A DNA stretch of 64,000 nt, taken from the NCBI RefSeq assembly GCF_025751585.1, contig NZ_JAOWKX010000005.1, forward strand, positions 323,423 to 387,422, read 5' to 3'. The notes under the pieces were generated by a model, which was not told where the DNA came from, ran no database searches, and worked only from the letters and a program-made list of their open reading frames with translations. Of this stretch, positions 9,697 through 19,349 are shown one piece after another. Every line of letters starts with the position of its first letter. Positions within the stretch are counted from its first letter, which is position 1. Origin of the DNA: Fluctibacter corallii. Its GTDB lineage: Bacteria; Pseudomonadota; Gammaproteobacteria; Enterobacterales; Alteromonadaceae. Position numbers and translations under genes: made by a program.

Positions 9697-10440
9697 CTAT
9701 TTTGGCTGCGCAACGAAGGTTTGACCATTCTCTTTAACGCTGTCTTTACCCATTAAATAGAGATAAAGAGGCATAATGTCTTCTGGGGTTTTTAGTGTTT
9801 CAGGATTTTCTGCTGGAAACGCTTTCGCACGCATTTGGGTACGCGTGCCACCCGGATTAATGCAATTAAAACGTAACGAAGAATTAGCATATTCATCGGC
9901 CAATACCTCCATCATACCTTCTGTGGCGAACTTAGACATGGCGTACGTTCCCCAGTAAGCTCGACCTTTAGAGCCAACAGACGAAGACGTAAAGATGACG
10001 GATGCATTGTCACTTTTCTTAAGCACGGGTAAAAGCGCTTGCGTCATAAAAAATTGGCTTTTCACGTTCACTTTCATGACTTCATCGAAAATGTCTTCTG
10101 TTATCTGAGTGACCGGTTCTAAATGTCCAAGGACGCTGGCGTTTTGCAGCAAACCATCAAGCTTACCAAACTGAGATTCTATCGTGGTGGCCATGTCTTG
10201 ATAATGTTTAACCGTAGCACCCTTCATATCTAGCGGTACAATTGCCGGTTCGGGCCAGCCGTTTTCGACAATAATGTCATAGACTTTTTCAAGTTTTTTA
10301 ACGGTTCTGCCTAATAAAATGATTGTCGCGCCTTTTTCCGCGAAACTTAAAGCAGCTTGCTTGCCGATGCCATCACCAGCACCTGTAATAAGGATTGTTT
10401 TATCTTTTAAGAGATCGTCAGGAGCGTTGTAGTCCAACAT
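9697..10440 (-). CDS. yciK: Short-chain dehydrogenase/reductase, YciK type
   Basis: The 247-residue SDR has the cofactor motif TGAGDGIG (residues 19-26), the GATIILLGRTVKKLEK strand that resembles E. coli YciK, a catalytic Ser in IFTSSSVGS and the YAMSK pair (YxxxK). It is a cytoplasmic NAD(P)H-dependent oxidoreductase whose physiological substrate is not known. In enterics yciK lies next to the cobalamin adenosyltransferase gene; here it stands alone between convergent glnS and the divergent lipase. No strong ribosome-binding site is visible before the ATG. Confidence 0.88.
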   Translation of the reverse strand: MLDYNAPDDLLKDKTILITGAGDGIGKQAALSFAEKGATIILLGRTVKKLEKVYDIIVENGWPEPAIVPLDMKGATVKHYQDMATTIESQFGKLDGLLQNASVLGHLEPVTQITEDIFDEVMKVNVKSQFFMTQALLPVLKKSDNASVIFTSSSVGSKGRAYWGTYAMSKFATEGMMEVLADEYANSSLRFNCINPGGTRTQMRAKAFPAENPETLKTPEDIMPLYLYLMGKDSVKENGQTFVAQPK

Positions 10441-10616
10441 AATTCTTCATTGTCCTAGAATAGATAGGCGTAGTTTACCATTGTACTGAAATAAAATAAT
10501 TGACTTTTTAAATACGCAAATGCATTACAATGTGTTAACAAACCTTTGCAAATCGGTAACAAAGTCAATACTATTGCCTAAACTGATAACTGGTCATACT
10601 TGTTGTATTTTGTTTG

Positions 10617-10640
10617 CACAATTGTAAAGTGATAATTGTG
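10617..10640. promoter_or_regulatory. Small inverted repeat upstream of the lipase gene
   Basis: CACAATT (10617-10623) and AATTGTG (10634-10640) form a 7-bp inverted repeat with a 10-base spacer, about 60 bases before the lipase start. It could be a regulator site. No T-run follows, so it is not a terminator. An imperfect TTGACT (10500) to TACAAT (10526) promoter pair lies upstream, with a 20-base spacer that is too long to trust. Confidence 0.25.
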
Positions 10641-10698
10641 TGGTGAGTAGCAAAAGCAAGTAGAAACAAGAAAAACAAATATGTTTCGGGGAGACGAA

Positions 10699-13293
10699 AT
10701 GAAAAAACTTCTAGTCAGTGCTAGCGTAGCTGCTGCATTTTCACTCGCTGGTTGTGGCGGCGGAGATTCGATTGACGAGGTAAGAGCGGATACGCCTAAA
10801 GAACGTCCAGCATCACGTATCGTGTATGACCCATCTGGCGGCAAGCTTCAAACGCCGACGGATCTTCTTTTTGCTCTAGTTGAGCAAACTGACGATGGAA
10901 CGCTAGAAGTACCTGATGAGATTGCTGCACAAGCAAACGGTGGCACGCCTGATTTTGGTAACCCAAGTGTTGCATTAGGCGCAATCGATGGTTGGTCCAC
11001 GCAGCATCCGTTTTCGATCGAGATTTCCCACCCCACTGGCATTACACTTGATGAGGCTTCGGCTGGTGCTCCTGGCGCAGTGCGTATTTTCGAAGGTGCA
11101 TTTGGTGGAAATTTAGATGATGCAGATTGTGCGACAGTATCCCCATTAGCAGGCTGTAAAATATACAGTGAATTGACATTTGGTGTTGATTTCATTACCA
11201 AAGCAAATGGCGACGACATTGCAGTGATTCCGCTTAAGCCGTTGAAAAACTCAGGCCAATACTACGTTGTAGTGACCAAAAACCTAAAAGCGAGTGATGG
11301 ACAATCTGTGTTAGGCTCAAGTACATTTGATTTGCTTAAGGCTGACATCAATACGTTACCGCTTGCTACTGATTCTCAATTATTGCTTCAATCGTTGACG
11401 AACTCCTTCATGGCTGTAGTAACAGAGCAAGGTGGTGTAAACGCGGATGATATTACGTTTATTAATACCTTTACGACACAGTCTGGTGAACGCATTCTTG
11501 ATACCATCAAAAAGTTACAAGTTGGTACATTTGCTCAGGCTGTAGCGCAAGGTATGCCTGTAGAGACTGCGGCGCAGTTTTTACCTGCATTATCAGTAAA
11601 TGAAGCGACCATGGACAATGCATTTGATGTGCTAGCACCAACTTTATTGGGTGCAGACTATGAAAGTCTACAAGCGGTAGGGTTAGATAACTGCGCTGGT
11701 ATTATTGCTGCTGTGACTAATCCCTCGTCGCCACTCAACGCGACTGCAGCTGGCTTAATCGGGCAGGTTGGCGCGTTTTGTGCTGCTGATTTGAAAGCAG
11801 GTAGTATTTCGCTTCCCTATTATTTGAGTACAACAGAACCGTTATCGACACGCTGGAAGGCGGCATGTACGAATGGCTTAATTATGAACTCGCTTGGAGA
11901 AGAGCAGATTTCACAGCTCATTCAAGATGGCGTTATCTCTGAAGGGCCTCTCGATGAGATGTGTCAAGCTGCGACAGCGGGTCAAGCAATTCAATTGAAA
12001 GATTTGGATTTGACGAATCTTCAAATTAACGATTTACGCCACGTGACGCGTTATAGCCCGATTCCGGCAATGCAAGGTACTAACCCTGATGGCACTCAAA
12101 CATTGGATGTGCAAATTACAGTACCAAATGAAACAATCATTGCGACACTTGCAGCGTTACCAGGCTCTTCAGTTTCTGCTATTACAAAGCCCGCATCGGG
12201 GTGGCCAGTTGTTATTTTACAGCACGGTATAACATCTAAGAAAGAAGATATGCTAGCGATTACTGGTGCTTTATCGGTTGCAGGTTTTGCAACTGTTGCT
12301 ATCGATCACCCATTACATGGAAGCCGAGGATTCACTATCGATGGTGAGGTGGTCAATGCATCAAGTGGATTTGGTGGCGCCACGACAGATTACATGAACT
12401 TGGGTTCACTTCTCACGACTCGAGATAATCTGCGTCAAAGCATTGTAGATGGTATGGGGTTACGATTAGGGTTAAATGCAGTTCTGGATTTAACGGGGGG
12501 CAGCGTAGACCTGGATGAAGCCAATGTATCATTTTTGGGCCACAGTTTAGGGTCTATCTCAGGTATTGGTACGGTTGCTATGTCTAACAAATCTATGGGG
12601 GGAGACTTGGCGCCACTAGATGGCATGTATACCTTCAAGAATGCAACATTTTCAGTGCCGGGCGGCGGTATTGCGGGATTCCTTGTTGAGTCCCCATCAT
12701 TTGGTTCATTAATTAAAGGATCATTGCTGGCTAAAGCATCGCCTGACTTCCAAGCTTTCTTGGCTCAGTTTGCTGCACAAACACAAACGCCAGTTGAAGA
12801 CGCGATTCCTGATGCATTTGATGCGTTCATCCAAATGGTGCCAGAAGAATCACTCGCTGAAATTAATGCAACATTTGCAAGCTTTGTATTTGCAGCACAA
12901 ACCATTACCGATGCGGCTGATCCAAATAACTTTGCAGCATCTGTTGTTTCAACTACACCAGTGCTTGTTCATGAAGTAGTGGGTGGAGGAACGAATGATG
13001 ATGGTTCTGTGGCGATGCCTGATCAGGTTATTCCCAATACGACAGAAAATTACATGAGCTTCGCCGGTACTGAGCCTTTGATCCGCTTTATGGGTCTTTC
13101 ACCGATTGTGTCAACGACACAGGGCGAGTCTGTGACGGGTGCAGTTAGATTTATTTCAGGCGAGCACAGCTCACTTCTTAGACCTACGGCAAGTGCAGCC
13201 GCAACAACTGAAATGCAAACCCAAGTAGCTAACTATTTTGGCTCCGGTGCGCAAGCTGTGGTTGTGACCAACGAGTCAGTGGTTAAAAACTAA
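10699..13293 (+). CDS. Pla-1/cef-family extracellular lipase/lysophospholipase lipoprotein (VolA-like)
   Basis: This 864-residue lipoprotein is an alpha/beta hydrolase. I chose ATG 10699 over 10681 because GGGGAG lies 7 bases before it and MKKLLVSASVAAAFSLAGC then forms an ideal lipoprotein signal (lipobox LAGC). The nucleophile elbow is GHSLG (614-618, S616) after a VVILQHG strand with an oxyanion-type HG. A conserved Cys-rich N-terminal half and the late DGSVAMPDQVIPN region fit the Pla-1/cef lipase family. VolA of Vibrio cholerae, a member, is surface-exposed and releases fatty acids from lysophosphatidylcholine. A similar role in scavenging fatty acids is inferred. A terminator follows at 13316. 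Confidence 0.88.
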   Translation: MKKLLVSASVAAAFSLAGCGGGDSIDEVRADTPKERPASRIVYDPSGGKLQTPTDLLFALVEQTDDGTLEVPDEIAAQANGGTPDFGNPSVALGAIDGWSTQHPFSIEISHPTGITLDEASAGAPGAVRIFEGAFGGNLDDADCATVSPLAGCKIYSELTFGVDFITKANGDDIAVIPLKPLKNSGQYYVVVTKNLKASDGQSVLGSSTFDLLKADINTLPLATDSQLLLQSLTNSFMAVVTEQGGVNADDITFINTFTTQSGERILDTIKKLQVGTFAQAVAQGMPVETAAQFLPALSVNEATMDNAFDVLAPTLLGADYESLQAVGLDNCAGIIAAVTNPSSPLNATAAGLIGQVGAFCAADLKAGSISLPYYLSTTEPLSTRWKAACTNGLIMNSLGEEQISQLIQDGVISEGPLDEMCQAATAGQAIQLKDLDLTNLQINDLRHVTRYSPIPAMQGTNPDGTQTLDVQITVPNETIIATLAALPGSSVSAITKPASGWPVVILQHGITSKKEDMLAITGALSVAGFATVAIDHPLHGSRGFTIDGEVVNASSGFGGATTDYMNLGSLLTTRDNLRQSIVDGMGLRLGLNAVLDLTGGSVDLDEANVSFLGHSLGSISGIGTVAMSNKSMGGDLAPLDGMYTFKNATFSVPGGGIAGFLVESPSFGSLIKGSLLAKASPDFQAFLAQFAAQTQTPVEDAIPDAFDAFIQMVPEESLAEINATFASFVFAAQTITDAADPNNFAASVVSTTPVLVHEVVGGGTNDDGSVAMPDQVIPNTTENYMSFAGTEPLIRFMGLSPIVSTTQGESVTGAVRFISGEHSSLLRPTASAAATTEMQTQVANYFGSGAQAVVVTNESVVKN

Positions 13294-13315
13294 GCGATTG
13301 GATCGGTTTGTTAAA

Positions 13316-13344
13316 AAGTCAGGTTCTTGCCTGGCTTTTTTTTT
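13316..13344 (+). terminator. Terminator after the lipase gene
   Basis: AAGTCAGG pairs with CCTGGCTT (one T-G pair) around loop TTCTTG, followed by a run of seven further T. Confidence 0.85.
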
Positions 13345-13385
13345 GGCAGAATAGCAAGAGCATAAATAACCTGGAGTAGGGTAGT

Positions 13386-14399
13386 TTGGAATTTTTATAT
13401 GAATATGGTCTGTTTATAGCAAAGGCCGTTACCATCGTTGTTGCAATTCTAGTAACCATAGGTGGCATAGTGGCACTTGCATCAAAACAAGGGCCCGAAG
13501 GTAAAGGTGCATTAAAAATCACGTCGATGTCAAATCAACTTGATGATATTAAGCACGAAATTGAGAGTGAAATTTTTGATAAAGATGAACTGAAAAAGCG
13601 TCACAAAGCACGTAAAAAGGCTGAAAAAAATAAACAAAGTGACACGACTAAACCAAATCTGTTCGTCATCGACTTTAAAGGCTCCATGGATGCGCGAGAA
13701 GTAGAGGGGCTCAGGCAAGAAGTAACAGCTATCCTCAATGTTGCAGCGAAAGAGGATGAAGTACTTATTAGATTAGAGAGCCCAGGCGGCGTGGTGCATG
13801 GCTATGGATTGGCTGCTTCGCAGTTGCAGCGATTCAGAGACGCGGATATTCCTCTAACAATTGCGGTTGATAAAGTGGCCGCCAGTGGAGGATATATGAT
13901 GGCATGTGTAGGGAACAAAATACTGAGTTCTAAATTCGCGATTATCGGCTCCATCGGCGTGTTGGCGCAATTGCCAAACTTTAATAAGTTGCTTAAACGA
14001 AACGATATTGAATTTGAGCAACATACTGCTGGACAATTTAAACGTACATTGACGATGTTTGGTGAAAATAATGACGCGGGCCGAGAAAAATTTCGTGAAG
14101 AGCTAGAAGAAGTTCATACAATGTTTAAACAGTTTATTAGCGATAATCGCAATGGCTTAGATGTAGACAAAGTGGCAACTGGCGAGTATTGGTATGGTTC
14201 GCAAGCGCTAGACTTAGGTTTAGTTGATGAAATTAAAACCTCTGATGACTACTTACTCAAAGCGAACCAAGATAAGCAAATATTTCTAGTTAAATATGCA
14301 TTAAAGAAAAATTTTGCAGAGAAAGTAGGAATTGCTGCGTCTACGGCCATTGATTCAGTTTTTGCTAAGGTTTGGAATAGCATTCAATTTACTAAATAA
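13386..14399 (+). CDS. sohB: SohB, inner-membrane signal peptide peptidase-like serine protease (S49)
   Basis: The 337-residue protease starts with TTG at 13386. No ATG fits, and the encoded N-terminus EFLYEYGLFIAKAVTIVVAI matches E. coli SohB, which supports the unusual start; GTAGGG lies just upstream. An N-terminal membrane helix (residues ~8-30) is followed by a charged linker and the S49 domain with the catalytic dyad S167 (AASGGYMMA) and K219 (AGQFKRTL). The dyad spacing of 52 residues equals that of E. coli SohB. It faces the periplasm and is thought to degrade leftover signal peptides or membrane-protein fragments. It is monocistronic with a terminator on each side. Confidence 0.96.
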   Translation: MEFLYEYGLFIAKAVTIVVAILVTIGGIVALASKQGPEGKGALKITSMSNQLDDIKHEIESEIFDKDELKKRHKARKKAEKNKQSDTTKPNLFVIDFKGSMDAREVEGLRQEVTAILNVAAKEDEVLIRLESPGGVVHGYGLAASQLQRFRDADIPLTIAVDKVAASGGYMMACVGNKILSSKFAIIGSIGVLAQLPNFNKLLKRNDIEFEQHTAGQFKRTLTMFGENNDAGREKFREELEEVHTMFKQFISDNRNGLDVDKVATGEYWYGSQALDLGLVDEIKTSDDYLLKANQDKQIFLVKYALKKNFAEKVGIAASTAIDSVFAKVWNSIQFTK

Positions 14400-14427
14400 A
14401 TTAAACGTATTATTAATGATAGATATA

Positions 14428-14456
14428 GAAAGCCAACCGTAAGGTTGGCTTTTTTA
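14428..14456 (+). terminator. Terminator after sohB
   Basis: A perfect 8-bp stem AGCCAACC / GGTTGGCT with GTAA loop (14431-14450) is preceded by A and followed by six T. Confidence 0.93.
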
Positions 14457-14853
14457 TGGGAGAAATAAACACCTTTCTTTACAAATGAAAGGCGGTTCGT
14501 AAAACGCTTACTATCTTGATAAAAGACAATGGCACTATCCTAACTTTCAAATGCTATTATCCCATACCGGCCGAAGCGCCTAGTTTGCATTTATTCGTCG
14601 ATCAGACCCAGTCAAACCACCAGTTTCAAAGGCAAAAAAGGCGCTCCAAAGTCAATAGACAGTTCATAAATCAAAATCCTCTATCAAAAAAAATATTTTT
14701 TCATTTTTGATATTTTTGTTTGTTTTTTTTCTACATCATTGTTTATATATGGACTGCCAAACGAGCATTTGGTGTTGAAGATAAGTAAATATAAATACCA
14801 AAAGCATGGTAGATAGCCATGCGTTAAAAAGAATAGTTTACTGGGAAAAAATA
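14457..14853 (+). promoter_or_regulatory. 397-base leader region of the first TonB receptor
   Basis: No gene is supported here. The region is AT-rich, with long T tracts around 14690-14730. A weak -35/-10 pair TTGTTT (14720) to TATATA (14744) has an 18-base spacer. A short hairpin GCATGG / CCATGC (14804-14822) lies in the probable 5' leader. Its length suggests a regulated promoter, possibly read by the adjacent ECF sigma factor, but I cannot name an ECF promoter motif. Confidence 0.3.
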
Positions 14854-17475
14854 ATGAACACTCCAATAACAAAACTAGCAAAGCATATTCGGTATGTGAT
14901 TGCCGCCTCGACTACTGTGGGTTTGATGGCAGCATCTCCGATTGCATTTTCTCAAGAGGCTCCAAATGCTGAAGGAGCAGACAACGCAGATGTTGAAAAA
15001 ATTGCAATTGTTGGCACACGTGCCGCTCCCCGTTCAGTAGGTGACTCTGCTGTTCCAATAGATATTATTTCATCGGAAGAATTTAGAAACCAAGGCTCAA
15101 CGGATATGGTTTCTATGATGCAAAATGCTGTTCCGTCATTTAACGTTAACGATCAACCGATCAACGATGCATCTACATTAGTGCGTCCAGCGAATTTACG
15201 GGGACTAGCATCTGATCACACGTTAGTGCTTGTGAACGGAAAACGTCGCCATCGCTCAGCAGTCATTACTTTCCTTGGTGGTCAGATTTCTGATGGTGCT
15301 CAAGGGCCTGACATATCGGTGGTTCCAGCCATTGCCCTCAAGCAGGTTGAAGTATTACGAGATGGCGCTGCTGCGCAGTACGGCTCTGATGCCATCGCGG
15401 GCGTAATCAACTTTCAACTTAAAGATGATAGCGAAGGTGGTGTTGTAGAGGCGCGCATGGGCTCTTATTACGAGGGCGACGGCGATATGTATCAGCTAGC
15501 CGGTAATGTTGGCCTTCCTCTTAGTAGTGACGGTTTTGCTAACTTGAGCTTTGAATATCGTGAGTCTGACGCCACTAGCCGAAGTGTACAGCGAGACGAT
15601 GCCCAAGCACTGATTGACGCTGGAAATACGTTTGTAAATGATCCTGCTCAAATCTGGGGTAGTCCAGAGATAAATGACGATATTAAGCTCTTTGCGAATT
15701 TAGGCTTAGAACTTTCGAACAATAGCGAAGCGTATTTGTTTGGTAATTATGCAGAGCGTGAGGTTGATGGTGGTTTCTATTACCGTCATCCACATACGCG
15801 TGGTGGCGTTACAGCAGGTCCAGAAGTTGATGGTAAGAAAACGTTACTCGTTGGCGATCTTGATGGTGTCGGCACAGGTATTAGTTGTCCGACAGTCTTC
15901 ATTGAAGACGACAACGTGCTTGATGATGCAGATTATGCCCAAATTGCAGGAACGGGAAGCGATGTTGCAGCGAATTGTTTTGCGTTTCCTGAGTTATTCC
16001 CTGGTGGTTTTACACCTCGATTTGGTGGCAAGGTCACTGACAAATCATTGGCATTCGGTACGCGTGGGCAGCTAGACAGTGAACTTAGTTACGATGTTAG
16101 CGTTTATATGGGTGAAAACGAAGTCGCCTATTCTATTCGTAATACAATTAACCCGTCGCTTGGTCCCGATACGCCGACCTCGTTCAATCCTGGGCAGTAC
16201 ACGCAGTCAGAGCAGAGCTTTAATATAGACTTAAGCAAACCATTTGACGTGGGTTTGTCTGACCCTCTATTTTTAGCGGGTGGTTTTGAGTATCGTCATG
16301 AATCGTTTGAAGCTATCGCCGGTGATCCAAAGTCATATGAAGTCGGGCCTCTGGCATCTCAGGGATTTGGCATTGGTTCTAATGGATTTCCAGGTTTAGC
16401 TGCACGATTCCAAGGCGAAAATAGCCGTAACTCTGTGGCGCTATACCTAGATTCAGAAATGTTTCTAACTGACTCGTTTATGGTGGGTGCAGCGCTTCGC
16501 TATGAAGACTTCTCAGACTTTGGTAATACCACGAAAGGTAAATTGTCTGCACGCTGGCAGATGACGGATACACTTGCGCTACGTGGAGCATTCTCTACGG
16601 GCTTTAAAGCACCTACTATTGGTCAGGCTACCGTGCGCAACGTAACGACCGCGTTTGCCGACGGTGGACGACTTGTTGACCGGGCTACGTTGCCTCCGAC
16701 TAATCCCATCGCAATACAAAAAGGTGCGACTCAGCTCCAGCCTGAAGAGTCAACCAGTTACAGCATTGGTTTAGTGGCGGAATTTGACAACGGATTGTTT
16801 GTTACAGTTGATTATTTCAACATTGAACTTGAAGATCGTATTAGTACCACATCAGGCATCAAACTATCGCAAACAGATATTGATGCATTGTTAGCACAAG
16901 GCGTTTCGGATGCGTCAAGTTTTGATGAGGTTAGTTTCTTTACTAATGACTTCACAACAGATACGCAAGGTGTTGATATTGTTGCAAACTATTCAATGGA
17001 TATGTTCGGCGGTGATACGAAATTCTCATTCGCCTACAACTGGACGCAAACAGAAGTGTCTGATGTTAAGACTTTTATTGTTAGCGGCGAAGAGGTGCAG
17101 AATATATCTGATACGCGAATTCGAATGCTAGAAGATAACCTACCAGCAGTACGTTATAGCTTAACGGCGAATCATACGAATGGCGATTGGAGGGTACTTG
17201 GCCGCATGAATTATGCGGGGAGCATTTATGAAGACCACTTAGATTCGGGGCTAGATATTGACAATGTCGGATCCGAATACACATTTGATCTAGAAGTGGG
17301 TTATCACGTGAGTGAGAACTTAGAAATAGCTGCTGGCGCGAAGAATTTGTTTGATGAACGCCCAGACAACAATGTGTTGTATGATACCGAAGTTGCAGGG
17401 TCAGAGTACCCAACAACATCACCAATTGGTATTAACGGCGGTTTTTACTACCTTAAGGGTGTCTACAAGTTCTAG
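14854..17475 (+). CDS. TonB-dependent receptor without signalling domain
   Basis: This 873-residue outer-membrane receptor starts at ATG 14854 (an in-frame ATG at 14806 would put 16 odd residues before the signal peptide). The signal peptide ends near AFS (residue 33). A TonB-box-like VEKIAIVGTR (47-56) follows, then the plug domain (PVPIDIIS equivalent; GLASDHTLVLVNGKRRHRS; VEVLRDGAAAQYGSDAIAGVINF) and a barrel ending in LKGVYKF. The plug is almost the same as that of the receptor at 19350, including the ASTLVRPANLRGLASDHT segment, so the two are paralogs. This copy lacks the STN domain and should only transport. Its substrate is unknown; a catecholate siderophore or a carbohydrate are both possible. 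Confidence 0.94.
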   Translation: MNTPITKLAKHIRYVIAASTTVGLMAASPIAFSQEAPNAEGADNADVEKIAIVGTRAAPRSVGDSAVPIDIISSEEFRNQGSTDMVSMMQNAVPSFNVNDQPINDASTLVRPANLRGLASDHTLVLVNGKRRHRSAVITFLGGQISDGAQGPDISVVPAIALKQVEVLRDGAAAQYGSDAIAGVINFQLKDDSEGGVVEARMGSYYEGDGDMYQLAGNVGLPLSSDGFANLSFEYRESDATSRSVQRDDAQALIDAGNTFVNDPAQIWGSPEINDDIKLFANLGLELSNNSEAYLFGNYAEREVDGGFYYRHPHTRGGVTAGPEVDGKKTLLVGDLDGVGTGISCPTVFIEDDNVLDDADYAQIAGTGSDVAANCFAFPELFPGGFTPRFGGKVTDKSLAFGTRGQLDSELSYDVSVYMGENEVAYSIRNTINPSLGPDTPTSFNPGQYTQSEQSFNIDLSKPFDVGLSDPLFLAGGFEYRHESFEAIAGDPKSYEVGPLASQGFGIGSNGFPGLAARFQGENSRNSVALYLDSEMFLTDSFMVGAALRYEDFSDFGNTTKGKLSARWQMTDTLALRGAFSTGFKAPTIGQATVRNVTTAFADGGRLVDRATLPPTNPIAIQKGATQLQPEESTSYSIGLVAEFDNGLFVTVDYFNIELEDRISTTSGIKLSQTDIDALLAQGVSDASSFDEVSFFTNDFTTDTQGVDIVANYSMDMFGGDTKFSFAYNWTQTEVSDVKTFIVSGEEVQNISDTRIRMLEDNLPAVRYSLTANHTNGDWRVLGRMNYAGSIYEDHLDSGLDIDNVGSEYTFDLEVGYHVSENLEIAAGAKNLFDERPDNNVLYDTEVAGSEYPTTSPIGINGGFYYLKGVYKF

Positions 17476-17480
17476 TTTAG

Positions 17481-17499
17481 AGGGGGCCTAGCGCCCCCT
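17481..17499 (+). terminator. Hairpin after the first TonB receptor
   Basis: AGGGGGC / GCCCCCT with loop CTAGC begins 5 bases after the stop codon. The downstream tail AATTTATATTT is only partly T, so it may act as an attenuator that lets some transcripts continue into the sigma-factor gene. Confidence 0.6.
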
Positions 17500-17605
17500 A
17501 ATTTATATTTGTGATATAGATTAAATCATTTCAAGTTTGTGCTTTCTTTCATGGCTAATTAAACGTAGTGTAATAGGTGAAGTAAGGGAAAACTGGGATA
17601 AATAC

Positions 17606-18181
17606 ATGAATAATAAATCCAGCGTTTCAAAAACGTTTCTGTCCTATCGGAAGCAAATTATTAAGGCTATCAGCGGCATTGTTAAACGTGACGATATTGA
17701 AGATATTGTTCAGGAAACGTTCGTAAAAACGTATGAAGCGGAGCTAAAGCAAGAAATTACCTATGAAAGAACGTACATGTTGAAGACAGCAAGAAACCTT
17801 GCGCTAAACCATGTATCTAGAGCCTCTGAAACTTTAAGTGAGGAGTTTAGTGAAGATATCACGTCGCCAAAAGAGTTGATTCAAAATAACATAGAAAAAC
17901 AAGTTGAGAGCAAGGAGCGCTTTTTACATTTTTGTAAAGCGACTGATACGTTATCTAGTGAGGTAAAGCGCGTCTTTATACTCAAAAAAGTGTATGGTTT
18001 GAGTCAGCGAGAAATTGCAAATCAATTATCCCTGAGTGAGAGCACTGTTGAAAAACACGTAGCAAAAGGCCTGCATCTTTGCGCTGTCTATTTACAAAAC
18101 TTAAATAAAAATGATAGCGACAACGTGATAAACTCGCGCGCCATCAACAAGCTAGCAACCAGTATATGGCGCAGTAAGTAG
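17606..18181 (+). CDS. ECF-family RNA polymerase sigma factor (FecI-like)
   Basis: The 191-residue sigma-70 family protein contains region 2 (DDIEDIVQETFVKTYE, TYMLKTARNLALNHV) and region 4 (LSSEVKRVFILKKVYGLSQREIANQLSLS, then STVEKHVAKG). The long open frame reaches back to a TTG at 17537, but ATG 17606 with GGGA seven bases upstream is the better start. It lies 6 bases before the FecR-type gene, so the pair is co-expressed. In such systems a ligand-loaded receptor signals through FecR to activate the sigma factor, which then transcribes the receptor gene. The likely partner is the STN-containing receptor at 19350. Confidence 0.93.
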   Translation: MNNKSSVSKTFLSYRKQIIKAISGIVKRDDIEDIVQETFVKTYEAELKQEITYERTYMLKTARNLALNHVSRASETLSEEFSEDITSPKELIQNNIEKQVESKERFLHFCKATDTLSSEVKRVFILKKVYGLSQREIANQLSLSESTVEKHVAKGLHLCAVYLQNLNKNDSDNVINSRAINKLATSIWRSK

Positions 18182-18187
18182 TAGCCC

Positions 18188-19246
18188 ATGAACAATATCA
18201 TTCCAATTAACAAAAAACATCTCGCGAGAGAACAAGCGTCTTCTTGGATCAGCAAGATAGACCGAGGTCTGCGCGATGAAGAGTTCAGTGACCTAAAAAA
18301 ATGGTGTGAACAGGCGGATTTACACCGTGAGTTGCTCTTTGAAATGGCTGAGCTTTGGGATAGTTTGAGCGCGTTAAATGAACTAAGTGGCTTGTTTCCA
18401 TTAGATGCTTCTGATGAAAGGAGTACCGCACCCGTATCACGATATGGATTCAATTTTATTGGCTTTAATATGGCTACGGCGGCATCACTGGTGCTAGTCG
18501 CCTTTATTGCATTCTTAATGGTTCCTCAACCATCAACACGTCAAAGTGATTTTGTTGTTAAATCTGTAGAAGCGAGCACATCAATAGGTGAACAAAAACC
18601 GGTGACGTTGGAAGATGGATCAATCATTCATCTCAATACGAATAGCCACGTCAATATTCTATATACTCAACGTTCGCGCCAAATTGCACTAACTAAAGGA
18701 GAGGCACACTTTGATGTCGCTCACGACCCAAATAGGCCTTTCATTGTAACTGCAGGTAACAATACGGTTACGGCAGTAGGAACCGCTTTCAATGTTGAGC
18801 TAGATTCCACGGGTATGGTGGAGCTCTTGGTGACAGAGGGGAAAGTACTAGTCAAAGATCGAGGAACAAATGCGCCTATCACTACGCCAACACAAGAAAT
18901 GATGCGATTGGATAGTGTACTACTCGTGTCTGGCGAGAAAGCAGTGATAAAGGGCGAGATTATGTCACAAGAATCTGTAGCGCTTGAGTACGTTCAAAAC
19001 CAACTGGCATGGCAACAAGGCATGTTGGTATTTGAAGGAGAGTCGTTATCAGAAATATTGGCAGAAGTAAGCCGATATGCAAATGTATCTTTCTCATTGT
19101 CTACTAAAGATCTGGGTGAAAAACGTGTTGCTGGACACTTTAAAGTTGGTGACATTAAAGGACTCTTGTTCGCATTGGAATCTAGTTTTGGTATAGAGTA
19201 CGTTCGGACTGCACCGAACGAATACGTATTGCTGAAAAAAACGTAA
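18188..19246 (+). CDS. FecR-family anti-sigma/sigma regulator
   Basis: This 352-residue inner-membrane protein has the usual four parts. A cytoplasmic N-terminal DUF4880-like segment (AREQASSWISKIDRGLRDEE, WCEQADLHRELLFEMAELWDSL) binds the sigma factor. One membrane helix lies around residues 95-118 (ATAASLVLVAFIAFLMV). The FecR domain comes next (LEDGSIIHLNTNSHVNI, ALTKGEAHFDVAHDPNRPF, VGTAFNV). The C-terminal DUF4974-like region (SLSEILAEVSRYANVSFS) sits in the periplasm, where it would meet the receptor STN domain. It directly follows the sigma factor gene and precedes the signalling receptor by 103 bases. Confidence 0.94.
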   Translation: MNNIIPINKKHLAREQASSWISKIDRGLRDEEFSDLKKWCEQADLHRELLFEMAELWDSLSALNELSGLFPLDASDERSTAPVSRYGFNFIGFNMATAASLVLVAFIAFLMVPQPSTRQSDFVVKSVEASTSIGEQKPVTLEDGSIIHLNTNSHVNILYTQRSRQIALTKGEAHFDVAHDPNRPFIVTAGNNTVTAVGTAFNVELDSTGMVELLVTEGKVLVKDRGTNAPITTPTQEMMRLDSVLLVSGEKAVIKGEIMSQESVALEYVQNQLAWQQGMLVFEGESLSEILAEVSRYANVSFSLSTKDLGEKRVAGHFKVGDIKGLLFALESSFGIEYVRTAPNEYVLLKKT

Positions 19247-19349
19247 AACACCTATCTACGAAATTGTGGCAATTGTCTAAATGGCAGTTGCCAACCTATT
19301 CCTTTCTTTAGTATAAACAGAGCATTATCCTTTTAAGATCAATAATAAT

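Noticed and set aside
10500..10531. Sigma-70 promoter for the lipase gene (TTGACT to TACAAT)
   Set aside because: The 20-base spacer is too long, and no better -10 lies at 16-18 bases.
14516..14710. 64-residue open frame in the leader of the first TonB receptor
   Set aside because: It has no ribosome-binding site and an odd composition, and it ends in poly-A/T tracts. I treat the region as a leader.
17537..17605. Longer N-terminus of the ECF sigma factor from TTG 17537
   Set aside because: The extra 23 residues have no resemblance to sigma region 2, and ATG 17606 has a better-placed purine-rich site.
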